A stretch of 32,496 nt of DNA, from the NCBI GenBank assembly GCA_033765345.1, contig JANRIC010000162.1:1-32496 (forward strand), written 5' to 3'. A program made the position numbers and the translations under genes. The DNA is from JANRIC01 sp033765345. GTDB lineage: Bacteria > Bacteroidota > Bacteroidia > Cytophagales > Microscillaceae. Positions 7,881 to 17,700 of this stretch are shown here, piece after piece. The notes beneath the pieces were generated by a model. It ran no database searches and had not been told where the DNA came from. It saw only the letters and a program-made list of their open reading frames with translations. Positions within the stretch are counted from its first letter, which is position 1; every line of letters begins with the position of its first letter.

Positions 7881-9704
7881 CTACAATGTTTTGCCTTCTT
7901 TGAGAAATTCTTTGCGGATACCCTCTATGAGGTATTCTTTTTTAATCATTTTTTCAGGGGTACTTAAAGCCTTGAGGTATGCATACTGCACTACATTCAC
8001 GATATTGCCTCCTGTCAGCTCGTATTGTCTGGCGATTTCATCCAAGTCTATTGTATCTTCTCTTTTGAGTATGAGGTCTTTACTCAAACAGTTATTCCAA
8101 ATTGCCTTGCGTTCACGATATTGGGGTTTGGCAAAATGAATGATGGATTGTAAGCGGCGCGTAAAAGCCTCATCCATATTTTGTTTCATATTGGATGCCA
8201 AAATCACCAAACCCGGATAATCTTCTAACCTTTGCAGGAGGTAAGAAACCTCCTGATTGGCATATCGGTCATGTGCGTCGGTGTTGTTGGTACGTTTGCC
8301 AAAAAGCGCGTCTGCTTCATCAAAAAATAATATCCAGTTTTTATTTTCTGCTTTATGAAATATTTTTTCTAAGTTTTTTTCGGTTTCCCCTATGTATTTG
8401 GAAATGGTACGCGAAAGGTCTATTCTATACACATCCTTCTTGTGTTTTTTGCCTAAAATCGAAGCCGCCAAAGTTTTACCTGTACCAGGTGGCCCATAAA
8501 ACAATGCCTTATAGCCCGGTTTGACCATTTTCTTCATTTTGCTATCCTGCATGAGTTGCAGGTGAAATTCTAACCAGATACTGATTTCTTCTAATTGCTG
8601 TTTCGTGTAATCGTCCAAAATCAAATCGTCCCAATCCATGCTGGTTTCTAATAGTTTGGCAGGAAAATCGGTGCCAAACTGGGGCTTTTGATGCGTGCCA
8701 ATGGTGAAAAGATCCACAAAATCCTTGTCCATAGATAAAAGGCTGCTGTAATGAGGCTCACCTTCTTGTGGACGGCTAATCTGTAAAATATTATGAGCAA
8801 TAAAAAAATGCTCAGGTTCAAAAAAAGTCTGAAATTCAATCCTTTTTTCTAAATCAGCACCGGCTAATACAAACAGTGCTGTTTCGATGGTAGGTAAGAA
8901 TCCTCCGTGTCGTGTGCCTTTTAAGCCTCCAAATTCCGTGTAGCCTCTGCCCGTAGAGGGATTGAGCATAAAAAAAACATCCAACATTTCAGGGTGTAGA
9001 TAGGGAATGAGCGCAAGTATCAATACCAATCGTTGCTCCTCATTCATTTTGTAATAGTTTACAAATTGGGCATACATAGAAGTGTCTTGGCTTAGGTCGG
9101 GCATGTCTAAGAACTTTTTGGGAGGATTGAGCATTTCCTCCATCTGTCTTTTAATCTGCTCTACTTTCATCTTCGCTTCTTCAGCATTCTTTTTTGTTTC
9201 CTCTACTTGTTTCTTAGCTTGTTCAGCCTCTACTTTAGCTTGTTGAGCTTCTTTTTTTGTTTCCTCTACTTGTTTCTTGGCTTGTTCAGCCTCTTTTTTT
9301 ATTTTGTCTAATTCTCTTTTGGCAGAAGGAGCGAATAGCCTATTCCATATATTTTTTCTTTCAGAGCTTGTAGCCTGTGTTTCTGCAATTGTATTTGTTT
9401 CTTGATTTACTTTTGGCTCATTCGTTTTTTCTTGTTCGTCAACACTTTTTTCTTGATTATCTTGGTTTTCTACTTGATTTATTGCGTTTTCTCGGTTTTC
9501 TCTTTGATTTACTGAGTTTTCTTCTTGGTTTTCCCCTTGATTTTGGGGATTTATAGCTTGATTTTGAGCGTTTGTGTTTTGCTGAAGAGAAAACTTTGCT
9601 AAGTGTGCATTCACTACCGAAGCAAACCAATTGATTTCATTGTCCAAACTGGTGGCATTGATGCGGATGCGGTCTTCTTGCGATATTTCTTTATCTTCTA
9701 CCAT
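7881..9704 (-). CDS. eCIS AAA+ ATPase (Afp15/Pvc15-like)
   Basis: A 607-aa cytoplasmic ATPase of the kind found in nearly every eCIS locus, thought to assist particle assembly or cargo loading. The C-terminal AAA+ core has Walker A GPPGTGKT at 404-411, Walker B ILFFDEADALFG with DEAD at 462-465, then NQEVSYLLQRLEDYPGLVIL and the sensor/arginine-finger region ASNMKQNMDEAFTRRLQSII. The N-terminal half is unusual. Residues about 45-110 are rich in Asn, Gln and Glu. Residues about 128-190 form a coiled coil with a 21-residue (three-heptad) repeat containing EAEQAKKQVEETKK twice. The start at 9702-9704 overlaps the tape-measure gene by 7 bp (ATGGTAG), and the stop lies 2 bp before the cargo start, so translation of all three is probably coupled. 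Confidence 0.93.
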   Translation of the reverse strand: MVEDKEISQEDRIRINATSLDNEINWFASVVNAHLAKFSLQQNTNAQNQAINPQNQGENQEENSVNQRENRENAINQVENQDNQEKSVDEQEKTNEPKVNQETNTIAETQATSSERKNIWNRLFAPSAKRELDKIKKEAEQAKKQVEETKKEAQQAKVEAEQAKKQVEETKKNAEEAKMKVEQIKRQMEEMLNPPKKFLDMPDLSQDTSMYAQFVNYYKMNEEQRLVLILALIPYLHPEMLDVFFMLNPSTGRGYTEFGGLKGTRHGGFLPTIETALFVLAGADLEKRIEFQTFFEPEHFFIAHNILQISRPQEGEPHYSSLLSMDKDFVDLFTIGTHQKPQFGTDFPAKLLETSMDWDDLILDDYTKQQLEEISIWLEFHLQLMQDSKMKKMVKPGYKALFYGPPGTGKTLAASILGKKHKKDVYRIDLSRTISKYIGETEKNLEKIFHKAENKNWILFFDEADALFGKRTNNTDAHDRYANQEVSYLLQRLEDYPGLVILASNMKQNMDEAFTRRLQSIIHFAKPQYRERKAIWNNCLSKDLILKREDTIDLDEIARQYELTGGNIVNVVQYAYLKALSTPEKMIKKEYLIEGIRKEFLKEGKTL

Positions 9705-11083
9705 ATTACGTGTATCAGGTTATTTGTCCAAGGTAATTTGAGCAAAGAAAAACCCCAAGGGATTTTTTCTAACAAGATGTCCCAAGTTTGTCTTTCTACT
9801 CGAATGAGCCATTCGCCCAAACCTTTTGCCTCGATAGACCCTGCTCTTTTCAGAAAAGCCTCCCGAAGCTCGCGCGGATTAGATGATTTGAGTGCCGTCC
9901 AATGCCCAATGACTTCTTCTAAAAGTAGCAAAGCTTCTTTTTGATGGGATTCCGTTATTTTTATCTCCGTAGGGATTGCTTCCTCAAAGGGCATCCCACA
10001 CAGGAGTTTTTCTAAAACCAATGAAAACTCAGGGAGAGGGGCATCTCCGGTAGCCAACTCATGCAAAAGATAAACGGCATACTGCTGTGCCTCGGCACTC
10101 TTGAACTGAGATTGGCTATCCAACAAATCTGTAGCCCTGAAAAAAGCGGGCAAAAAAGGCGCAAGCAGTACCAAGCCTGCCTGTTGGATATAAAGATGCT
10201 CGGCTGCTTGGATGATTTCCAAGTCTCGTTTTTGGATAGTCGTTTCTTTTTCCGTTGTTTGAATCAGCTTTGGAGATTGCTTTAAAATCTCTTCCAAAAA
10301 CAAAGGGATTTTTTCTTCTGCTGAAAGTAAATCCTGAATAGCTGTATTTCCTAAGATACTTTGCTCGAGAAGGTATGCCAATACTTGCCAAGTTTGTGCT
10401 TGATTCATATTGGAGATAAGCAACTGAAATATTTGATTTGAGCCTTTATAAATCGTGCTTTCTGAATCTATTGCATTTTTCACCTTTTGCAATAAAGGAA
10501 GTATCCACACTTGGACTTCCTGCTGGCTAAGCCCCCCATTGGACAACAAAGCCAGCAAAATAGGAATATTGATTTGATAAATCAGGCGTTTGAAAGCCTG
10601 AGGTTTTCTAAGCGTTTCTTGCAAGGCTGTTTTTAGATTTACTACTTGCTTGTCAATCAGTTCTTGTAGCAATCCATCCAAATCAAGGCTTTGGCTTTGC
10701 GCCCACCAGGGTAAGTAGCCCTTTTCTAAGAAAAAAAGTAGGGTTTCCAAATCCGAGTGTTCTTTGAGGGCTTGTCGCTCTTGCAGACTTGTCTGTGTGC
10801 GTTGTTCTTTGATTTTTTTCTCAAAGGCTACTTCAAATAAACTCACCCATTTTTGGCTGATGTCTTCAGGGGTCAATGCTCCTAGGTCAATTTCCAAACG
10901 GTCTATTTTGAGCCATTCTTCGGGCAAAAGATTTTGTGTGCAGACCCTGTCTATGATTTCACTTAGCCTTGTTTCTAATGTTTTAGCCCATTCTTTTCTG
11001 ACACGCAAAGCCAAAGCCTCGCTTTCTACTTCCAAAAGTAGGCGAACTTTATTGACTAAATGATTTTGGGGCTTTGCTTGCAT
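9698..11083 (-). CDS. eCIS tape-measure protein (CIS_TMP family, Pvc14-like)
   Basis: A 461-aa protein with hallmarks of the contractile-injection-system tape-measure family. The N-terminal segment begins HLVNKVRLLLEVESEALALR. It is followed by IDRLEIDLGAL at residues 60-70, and then by DLETLLFFLEKGYLPWWAQ at about 111-129, a characteristic family signature. The rest is helical. In PVC particles the equivalent protein sits inside the tube and sets its length. A single copy of moderate size suggests a tube of ordinary eCIS length, but I cannot compute that here. It lies between the large baseplate gene (24 bp gap) and the AAA+ ATPase (7 bp overlap), the usual Pvc12-14-15 order. The Pvc13 fibre position between Pvc12 and Pvc14 is empty. 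Confidence 0.88.
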   Translation of the reverse strand: MQAKPQNHLVNKVRLLLEVESEALALRVRKEWAKTLETRLSEIIDRVCTQNLLPEEWLKIDRLEIDLGALTPEDISQKWVSLFEVAFEKKIKEQRTQTSLQERQALKEHSDLETLLFFLEKGYLPWWAQSQSLDLDGLLQELIDKQVVNLKTALQETLRKPQAFKRLIYQINIPILLALLSNGGLSQQEVQVWILPLLQKVKNAIDSESTIYKGSNQIFQLLISNMNQAQTWQVLAYLLEQSILGNTAIQDLLSAEEKIPLFLEEILKQSPKLIQTTEKETTIQKRDLEIIQAAEHLYIQQAGLVLLAPFLPAFFRATDLLDSQSQFKSAEAQQYAVYLLHELATGDAPLPEFSLVLEKLLCGMPFEEAIPTEIKITESHQKEALLLLEEVIGHWTALKSSNPRELREAFLKRAGSIEAKGLGEWLIRVERQTWDILLEKIPWGFSLLKLPWTNNLIHVIW

Positions 11084-11107
11084 AAAGTTTGGTTGATCTG
11101 TTTTTTA

Positions 11108-14100
11108 CTATTTTACTGTTTCTACTTTCTTCTGACAGCATCCACATTCTTTGATATGATTCAATTGCTCCACAAGCGTATTGACCGTATTATATGTAAG
11201 CGGTTTGCCAAATGCCGTATTGGTCAGGGCACCCAGCCATTCCCTGTAGGCTTCTTCAAAGGTTTTCATTTGGTGCATCCCTACCCAATAGATGCGAGCG
11301 TGAATATGCGCGGGTAGCTCTCTGCGGATGGTCTTTTCTACAAAATTCCTATAGGTCTTGTCTTGGAATCGCTTCACCCAACAAGGCAACAGTATGGTAA
11401 CTTTATAAGAGTAAGGGTCTTCGTTGTGATTACATATATCTTTTTCGCAATCATCTTTTTTATTATAGAATTCGTGCTGGAAAGAAAAAAAGTTGGTAAA
11501 TGTTTTGATTAGATCTTCTCTCCCTTTTTTTGTTGTCGGGACAGCCTTATCCATATCCAATAGGATCGTGCGGTTACTTACTTGCAGTAGGAAACCTTCC
11601 TTTTTCTTGGCTTCGGCAGATAGATAGTTATCCTCAATTCCTCCCACTTGTCGGAGTTGACTAAGGAAAAGAATCAATAAAGCGTAATTTTTGAAGGTTA
11701 GGGCTTTTTGATTGTTCTGTGGGTCAAGCTCAAAAAGTAGATTAATTTTGTTTGCCCCTTTTATTTCATATAAAGCCAATACCCAGGGTTTATCATCAAA
11801 GCATTTGTCTGCGGGGATTCGGTAGATGATGAATCTATAAGGATTAGGTGTTCCGTTAGTCCCTTCTATCGAGGTATCACAAGCATCCAAACAAATGTCT
11901 AATAATTTGACTTGGGTTTCGCTTCCTTGAGGCTCATCCAAGATAAGGGTTCCATTAGTTTCTACTGGAATCACTTCATCTATTTTGGGTCGGAGCAAGA
12001 TATGCTCTACAAGGTGCATTCCTTCGTTTTCGTTGATTTGGCGGGCATAGTTGATGAGTATTTTCTTTGCCTCATCTCTTTTTTGGGCATCAGGATAATT
12101 TTCGCTAAAGGCAAGCACATCTGAGCCATTGGTATCAAGGAGGAAGAAGCTATAGTTCTTTTCGGGCATTTTTTTAGCACTGCTTTTTTTGGAAGATGAG
12201 GTTTTGGGGTCTTTGAGTACATAGCTTTTTTCATTTTCAGCCTGTAAAAGTATCTGTATGGCCAAATCTTCGGCACAGCACTTGCCCTCCACGATTTTGG
12301 GGTCTTTGAGTCCTTCTTCGGCGGTGATTAAGACGACTGCTTTTTCCTTTTCCTCAGGATTTAAAATCTTGACGATGAATTTACCTGTTTCTATTTCTTC
12401 AATTGCCAAAAATTCAGGGATGAGGCTTCTTCTATCCACATTGGAGAAGCCCAACAATCGCCCCAGGCGCCGCTCAAAGCCTGAAACATTGGAGCTATCC
12501 CAAACCAAATCCCTATCTTGGTCCTCCAAAAGGGCATCTCGCTCCTCTTTTACTTCTACTTCTCCGGCATAGTTCATCCCCTTGCCTCTTTCATTGCTGA
12601 TGCCTGGATAATCAGCGAGGATATTGATTTTATCCTGTATCAGTTTTTTTTCTATAACCATCGGGTAGGATTCATCCAAATAAGCGGTATCTTTACTTTG
12701 CTCCTCTTTGCCGGGTGGAGGGCTAAGTGATTCGGCGGTGGGATAGAAAATACGGCTCATTTGTTCGTATTCACGAATATCCTCCGCATAACGTCCCAGC
12801 AAATGCGAAAGTGCTTTGTTGCGGCGGCTGAGGAAAGTGAATTCGTTTTCGGTCAGCTTTTGGAGGTATTGGGCAAATCGCTCAAAGGATGTCCTGATGA
12901 TTTCTTCTTGTACGAGTATTTTATCATGGGCTTCTTTAATCGCCTTGTTTATTTCTTCTTTTTCCTTATCACTGAGATTGGTTGATATTTCTTGTTCGGC
13001 GATGGGTTTGTTTTCATCGATAATTTGAAATGCTTCAGCATTGTCCATCAGCAATTCTGCCAGATTATTGACCTGACTCAATACGGAGAAATGGTAACTG
13101 TGATTGACCTCTTCATCAAAAGAAAAAAACTCCCGAAGGTGCGCCAATTGCTGATGAAAACCGACCAATAGCTGCTCAAAAAACAATAGAAAGCCCCGCA
13201 ATTGCATACGCTCTATGTCGCGTTTGTTGCCGTTTTCCCAGTATTCCAATTCGTTTACGCCATAGCATATCGGCAGTGCGTACTGCACAGGGATATAGGC
13301 TTCTACCTCCATATTTTCACCTTGGGGAATCTTAAAATCAGCAAAATAGTTTTTGAGTTTGTAGTTTTTGTCTTGGGTTTTGAGGTCGCGGAGTCGTCTT
13401 AATACTTTTTTGCGTCTTGCTTCGGTTTCCGGTTGTTGTTGGTTGTATAAAAAAGCTTCTCTTTCTTTGCAGAGCAAAGCCGCTGACCTTTCGGGACGGA
13501 GTTGGGCTGTTTTCCTGGAGGCTTTTAATTCTTCTGTCCATTCATTGAAGTAATCCGAAATCTTGTCGCCATCCTCGTTTTGTAGGTGAAAGTAAAGGAT
13601 AGACTTGATACCCGGAATATCGTGTACCGAATTGAGGATATCCGAAAGGTGCATATCCCGAAAAAGGTCGGTTTTTTCTAATTCTTCGTCCAAAATAAAG
13701 CCGTGTTGCAGGGGCGGTCCTTCAAAAATCTCATCTACGGCATAGCCTCGTAGCATCAACTCCTCTATGGTATAATGCCTCACACGCGGAGAAAAGTATC
13801 GCTCAATGATGTTATAAATTTGCGCCAATATCTCATCCGGGTCGGCACTTTCTTCTATCAGTAGCGCAGTGTCTAAGGTAAATGGCTCATAATCTACCGT
13901 ACTGATGCCCAGAAAGTCTTCGCCCAAATTGCGGTTTTGGTGGAGTAATTGCTGAATTTCCTCTGTTGCTTTTGCATACTTATCTTTGTCATTTCTGACA
14001 TCTTCTTCTAATTCAATGATGATATTGTAGATACCTTCTAATTCGAGGATTTTGGGAGGAGGAGAAGTTGTATTACTTGTTGTTGGTTTATAATAACCTT

Positions 14101-14611
14101 TGGCTTCTCCCTCAGTAATTCCTTCTGATTTTATAGTTAAAACCCCTCTACAGTTATCTTTTTCATCGCAAGGATTAGGGTATGGATTATTTTCACTGCC
14201 TTTTATCCATTTATAATCCACATATATCGGCACTTCATAATCTCGGCTTTTTTCAATCCAAGCATTGCGTACGCCTTCTACATCAATGATGAGCTTGCGG
14301 TAGTCATTGAGGGTAAGGGGGCTATTGTGTAGGATTTGACGGGCGGTATAAAAGACCTTATCCCAAGTATCGGCTTCGAGTCTTTTGGGGCTGAGGAGGT
14401 CTTTCATATCAAAGCCCATGCGATAGGCAGCATCTGTGATGGCAAAACACAGTGCCTCGAGAATGGTAATCCCCGGGTCAGAACTGTTGTATTCGGTATG
14501 CTGCTGATGCCCCAGTCGCTCTATCAGGGAAATACCCTCTCGGCGAAGATTCCAGAAATCTTCTGCCGGAGTGAGTGGATTGGCTTTGTCAAGTACAAAG
14601 GTTGTTTGCAT
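11108..14611 (-). CDS. Large eCIS baseplate protein (Afp12/Pvc12-like)
   Basis: An 1167-aa protein at the Pvc12 position. Its N-terminus has the baseplate-wedge signature DPGITILEALCFAITDAAYR followed by MGFDMKDLLSP, similar to gpJ-type wedge proteins. Later segments include FTLDTALLIEESADPDEILA, YIPVQYALPICYGVNELEYW and a C-terminal HIHARIYWVGMHQMKTFEEA region that is also typical of these proteins. Cysteines are clustered (CDEKDNC, CCAED, DDCEKDIC, ECGCC), which is notable for a cytoplasmically assembled particle and could mean metal or disulfide sites. It would form the baseplate ring with the gpJ-like protein encoded upstream. Between those two genes lies a 108-bp gap carrying a small repeat element. 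The role comes from position and signature; a homologue search would be needed to confirm the exact numbering. Confidence 0.83.
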   Translation of the reverse strand: MQTTFVLDKANPLTPAEDFWNLRREGISLIERLGHQQHTEYNSSDPGITILEALCFAITDAAYRMGFDMKDLLSPKRLEADTWDKVFYTARQILHNSPLTLNDYRKLIIDVEGVRNAWIEKSRDYEVPIYVDYKWIKGSENNPYPNPCDEKDNCRGVLTIKSEGITEGEAKGYYKPTTSNTTSPPPKILELEGIYNIIIELEEDVRNDKDKYAKATEEIQQLLHQNRNLGEDFLGISTVDYEPFTLDTALLIEESADPDEILAQIYNIIERYFSPRVRHYTIEELMLRGYAVDEIFEGPPLQHGFILDEELEKTDLFRDMHLSDILNSVHDIPGIKSILYFHLQNEDGDKISDYFNEWTEELKASRKTAQLRPERSAALLCKEREAFLYNQQQPETEARRKKVLRRLRDLKTQDKNYKLKNYFADFKIPQGENMEVEAYIPVQYALPICYGVNELEYWENGNKRDIERMQLRGFLLFFEQLLVGFHQQLAHLREFFSFDEEVNHSYHFSVLSQVNNLAELLMDNAEAFQIIDENKPIAEQEISTNLSDKEKEEINKAIKEAHDKILVQEEIIRTSFERFAQYLQKLTENEFTFLSRRNKALSHLLGRYAEDIREYEQMSRIFYPTAESLSPPPGKEEQSKDTAYLDESYPMVIEKKLIQDKINILADYPGISNERGKGMNYAGEVEVKEERDALLEDQDRDLVWDSSNVSGFERRLGRLLGFSNVDRRSLIPEFLAIEEIETGKFIVKILNPEEKEKAVVLITAEEGLKDPKIVEGKCCAEDLAIQILLQAENEKSYVLKDPKTSSSKKSSAKKMPEKNYSFFLLDTNGSDVLAFSENYPDAQKRDEAKKILINYARQINENEGMHLVEHILLRPKIDEVIPVETNGTLILDEPQGSETQVKLLDICLDACDTSIEGTNGTPNPYRFIIYRIPADKCFDDKPWVLALYEIKGANKINLLFELDPQNNQKALTFKNYALLILFLSQLRQVGGIEDNYLSAEAKKKEGFLLQVSNRTILLDMDKAVPTTKKGREDLIKTFTNFFSFQHEFYNKKDDCEKDICNHNEDPYSYKVTILLPCWVKRFQDKTYRNFVEKTIRRELPAHIHARIYWVGMHQMKTFEEAYREWLGALTNTAFGKPLTYNTVNTLVEQLNHIKECGCCQKKVETVK

Positions 14612-14642
14612 AGTATTTTTAGTATTTTATTTCATTTATGTT

Positions 14643-14712
14643 TGTCATACCGAAGGTATCTGTCATACGGTCTAATGTGCTTTACAATAAAACGGATTCC
14701 TACGGAATGACA
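14643..14712. mobile_element. MITE/REP-like 70-bp element with inverted ends
   Basis: The 70-bp element starts TGTCATACCGAAGGTATC and ends GGATTCCTACGGAATGACA, so its ends are imperfect inverted repeats (15 of 18 positions). Each end is itself a small hairpin (ATACC-GAA-GGTAT and ATTCC-TAC-GGAAT). The CCGNAGG core resembles short dispersed repeats common in many bacterial genomes. No coding capacity. It occupies most of the gap between the two big baseplate genes and could form RNA structure inside the operon transcript. Confidence 0.65.
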
Positions 14713-14719
14713 AAAGCCA

Positions 14720-17700
14720 TCAACATTTATTCGGTTTTTCTGGATAAAGCGTGATACAATGGCGAACCGCCGAGACCAAAATGGCACCAGGGTTCTCTGC
14801 TTCTATCACGGTCTGTGCTATCAAATTCTGCTCTATCTCCGCTATCAGCGTTTCTTGGTCTTGTATTTCGCTGTAGCTTTTTAATAATACATCACCCACA
14901 CTACCAGTCACATCCTTCACTACTTCCCGCACGTAACCATATTTTTTGAAGGTGAGGTTGGCGTTGGTGGGGATGTTTGTGAGGGTGAATTTACTACTAT
15001 CACTAGTATCAATTTGAATATTTATTGCTAATTCCCTATCCACATACACCTCAAAGTCAGTCAATGGATTGCCTTTGGTGTCTTTTACTTGACCTTTTAT
15101 TTCAGTAATTATATCTTTTGAATCTGTTAAAGCTGGCTTATTATCTTCATCTTTTCCACAACAAGCCTCCTTGCAGTGGTACATTTCAAAATCGGTGATA
15201 AAATCCACGTAGGGGCGTTCCTCGATGAAGTTGATCACATCCGAGGCATAGACTTTGCCATTGAAGATGACTTCTTGGCTATCGTCATAAGCCCAAGGGG
15301 TGAGGTAGCGAATGAGTTCTTCATTGAGCTTACGAAGATGATAGCCTTTGTCCACGCCTGCATAAAATTGAACGGTGAATTGGGTCAATACCTGTTCGTA
15401 TTTGGGATTGGCTACATGTACCCGCACAAAGGGTGAAGTACGCTTGCTGAGAAATGCCTGTATGCTGTTTAATAATCTTCTGCCTACTTTGGGTTCTAAA
15501 ATATTGACGGCATTGCGGTTGCGCATATTCGCTACCGGTATTACCAACACGTGTCCGGGGGCGATTTGTGGGGAACAGCAGACAACACTATCAGTATTAT
15601 GTCTGCAAGTACATTCGGTACTTGTATGCGGAATTGCCTTTACTTTATAAATCTCCGGGAAACGCTCCAAGACCAAATGCTCATAATCCCAAGCAGTGAT
15701 GGCGCGCCCTTTGTGGCGGAGGCGTTCGGAGGCGAAGGTATAAAATTCCTTGCCGTTTTGGGCGGGCTTATCATCAAAAGAAGCAAAGGGCTGCCCTACT
15801 TTTTTGACTTGGGCTACCTTGATAGCCAATTTGCTGATGCTATCGGCCGGCAAAGGGTCTAAGTAGCGAGCGGGGTCATTGCCTTGGTCGCGGAAGCCTG
15901 CCTGTACTGCCTGGGCTATCACGTCTATCAGCATGGGGGTTGCGTTTACTTCTGCTTCGGAATCCACACTCACCGCCAACCAATGCAAACCTTCAGGCAT
16001 CAGGGTATTGCGCGTGGTGGCATCTTTGGGCATATCCAAGAGTACAATGCCTGTTTGTTGAAAACCCTCGGTGGTGTCTGATAGGATATTGTTAGGTGGC
16101 ATAGGTCGCCATTCATTGTGGGTGAGGTAAGACCAGTGGATCTGGGGAGAGGGTAGGTCGTTTTCCTGCGAACCTTCGGCAAACTGAAACAACAAAGATA
16201 AGTTCTGGGGCGGATGTAGGTTTTCGATACCAATATACAAGTTGCCCGTCTGGGTAATGATTTGGTTGTATTGGTTGGGTTTGTCTTTGTTGCTGACAGG
16301 TTCAATAGGTCTTATACCATTTTTATCAAGTCCAAAAAGAAACTGAGGAAATAATCTATCACTTTTGACCAAGAGGCAGTTTTTGGCTTTTTTGAGGGTT
16401 TGGAAGTCCGCTTGGCAATCGTTAGCTTCTTTTATAAGTGTTCCTAATATAGCCGAGATTCCTTGACAAATTTTTTCTTTAACATCATCAAGTTTACTCG
16501 CTGCTTGTGCCAAAGTTGTATCTTCAATTGCATTTACATAATCAATTAAAATTTTTCCAATGCATACTAATTTGTCTTTAAATGGGGACTCGATTATTTT
16601 AGTTATTTTACTTTTGATTTTATCTGAATCAATTTTAGAAGGTTGTCCATTATTTTTAACACTCTCAAAAGTAATCTCACTAAAATCAAGTTTTATTTCT
16701 TCAATCTTCTTTTTCTTCAACTCAATATGCTTACAATGATACACCTCTACCACCCCAAAAGGATAGATATGAAAGAACTGGTCTATATTCGGGTCAAGGG
16801 CAGGAAGGAAAGATTGGTAGTGGAGGGTGAGGGCTTGGATTTTGAGTGCGGCGGCTTCTTCTAATATTTTTGTTGAATCAATAGTTTTATTCAGTACAAC
16901 TTTAATAAATCCCTTATCCACTTCATTTGTCCACTGAGTAAAATAATTGAGTGGGGTTCTATTTGGTGATTTGGATGCTGAGTCATTGACTTGATTTACA
17001 TTAAATGCTGTTCCTCCCTCAACAAATGATTTTTTATTTAGGATTTCTACTTTATAAGAAGCGGTAAAAGTTTCATTATCATTTATTTTTATTGAATTGG
17101 GAAATTCTTTAATTAAGAACTTGCATATTTTTTTATTCGCAAATTCCTCTGCGCCAATGTAACAAGCCTGATTGATAGAAGGGATAGCTGTAAAAGGGTC
17201 AAAAGGATTATTGGGATTTTGTACTCCATATCCATTTTGTAAGATTAGCTTTCTTAGCCCGTCTTGGGGACAAGAACATTTAATTTTGTCTGTACATTCA
17301 CATTTATACAAAGACCCCACCTGCACCTGAATAGAAATATTCTCTAAGGGAATATTAAAATCTACTATATCCGCCTCTGCAAAATTTGCATAATCCAATA
17401 CCACCTTCATCACCGGGAAGGGGGTAGGAAATGCGCTTGTGTGTTTTTCAGTATCAATATGCTTTTTGGCATCAAAGGGAACGATAGCCTGCTCTGCGAT
17501 AGGGAGGCAGATATGGAGTTGGAGGGCTGTAGGCGTAGCAGTAGAAGCACTTAAAAAAAGTTTGGTTTTAAAGTCTGTTGCAAAAACACCATTAGTTGGT
17601 GTAAATACATCATCATTAATAAACTTCACCTCTACCCAGCCTTTCTCTCCGGTGAGATAGACGGTAAGGTTTTGGGCAACGTGGTTAGCATTGTTTGCAG

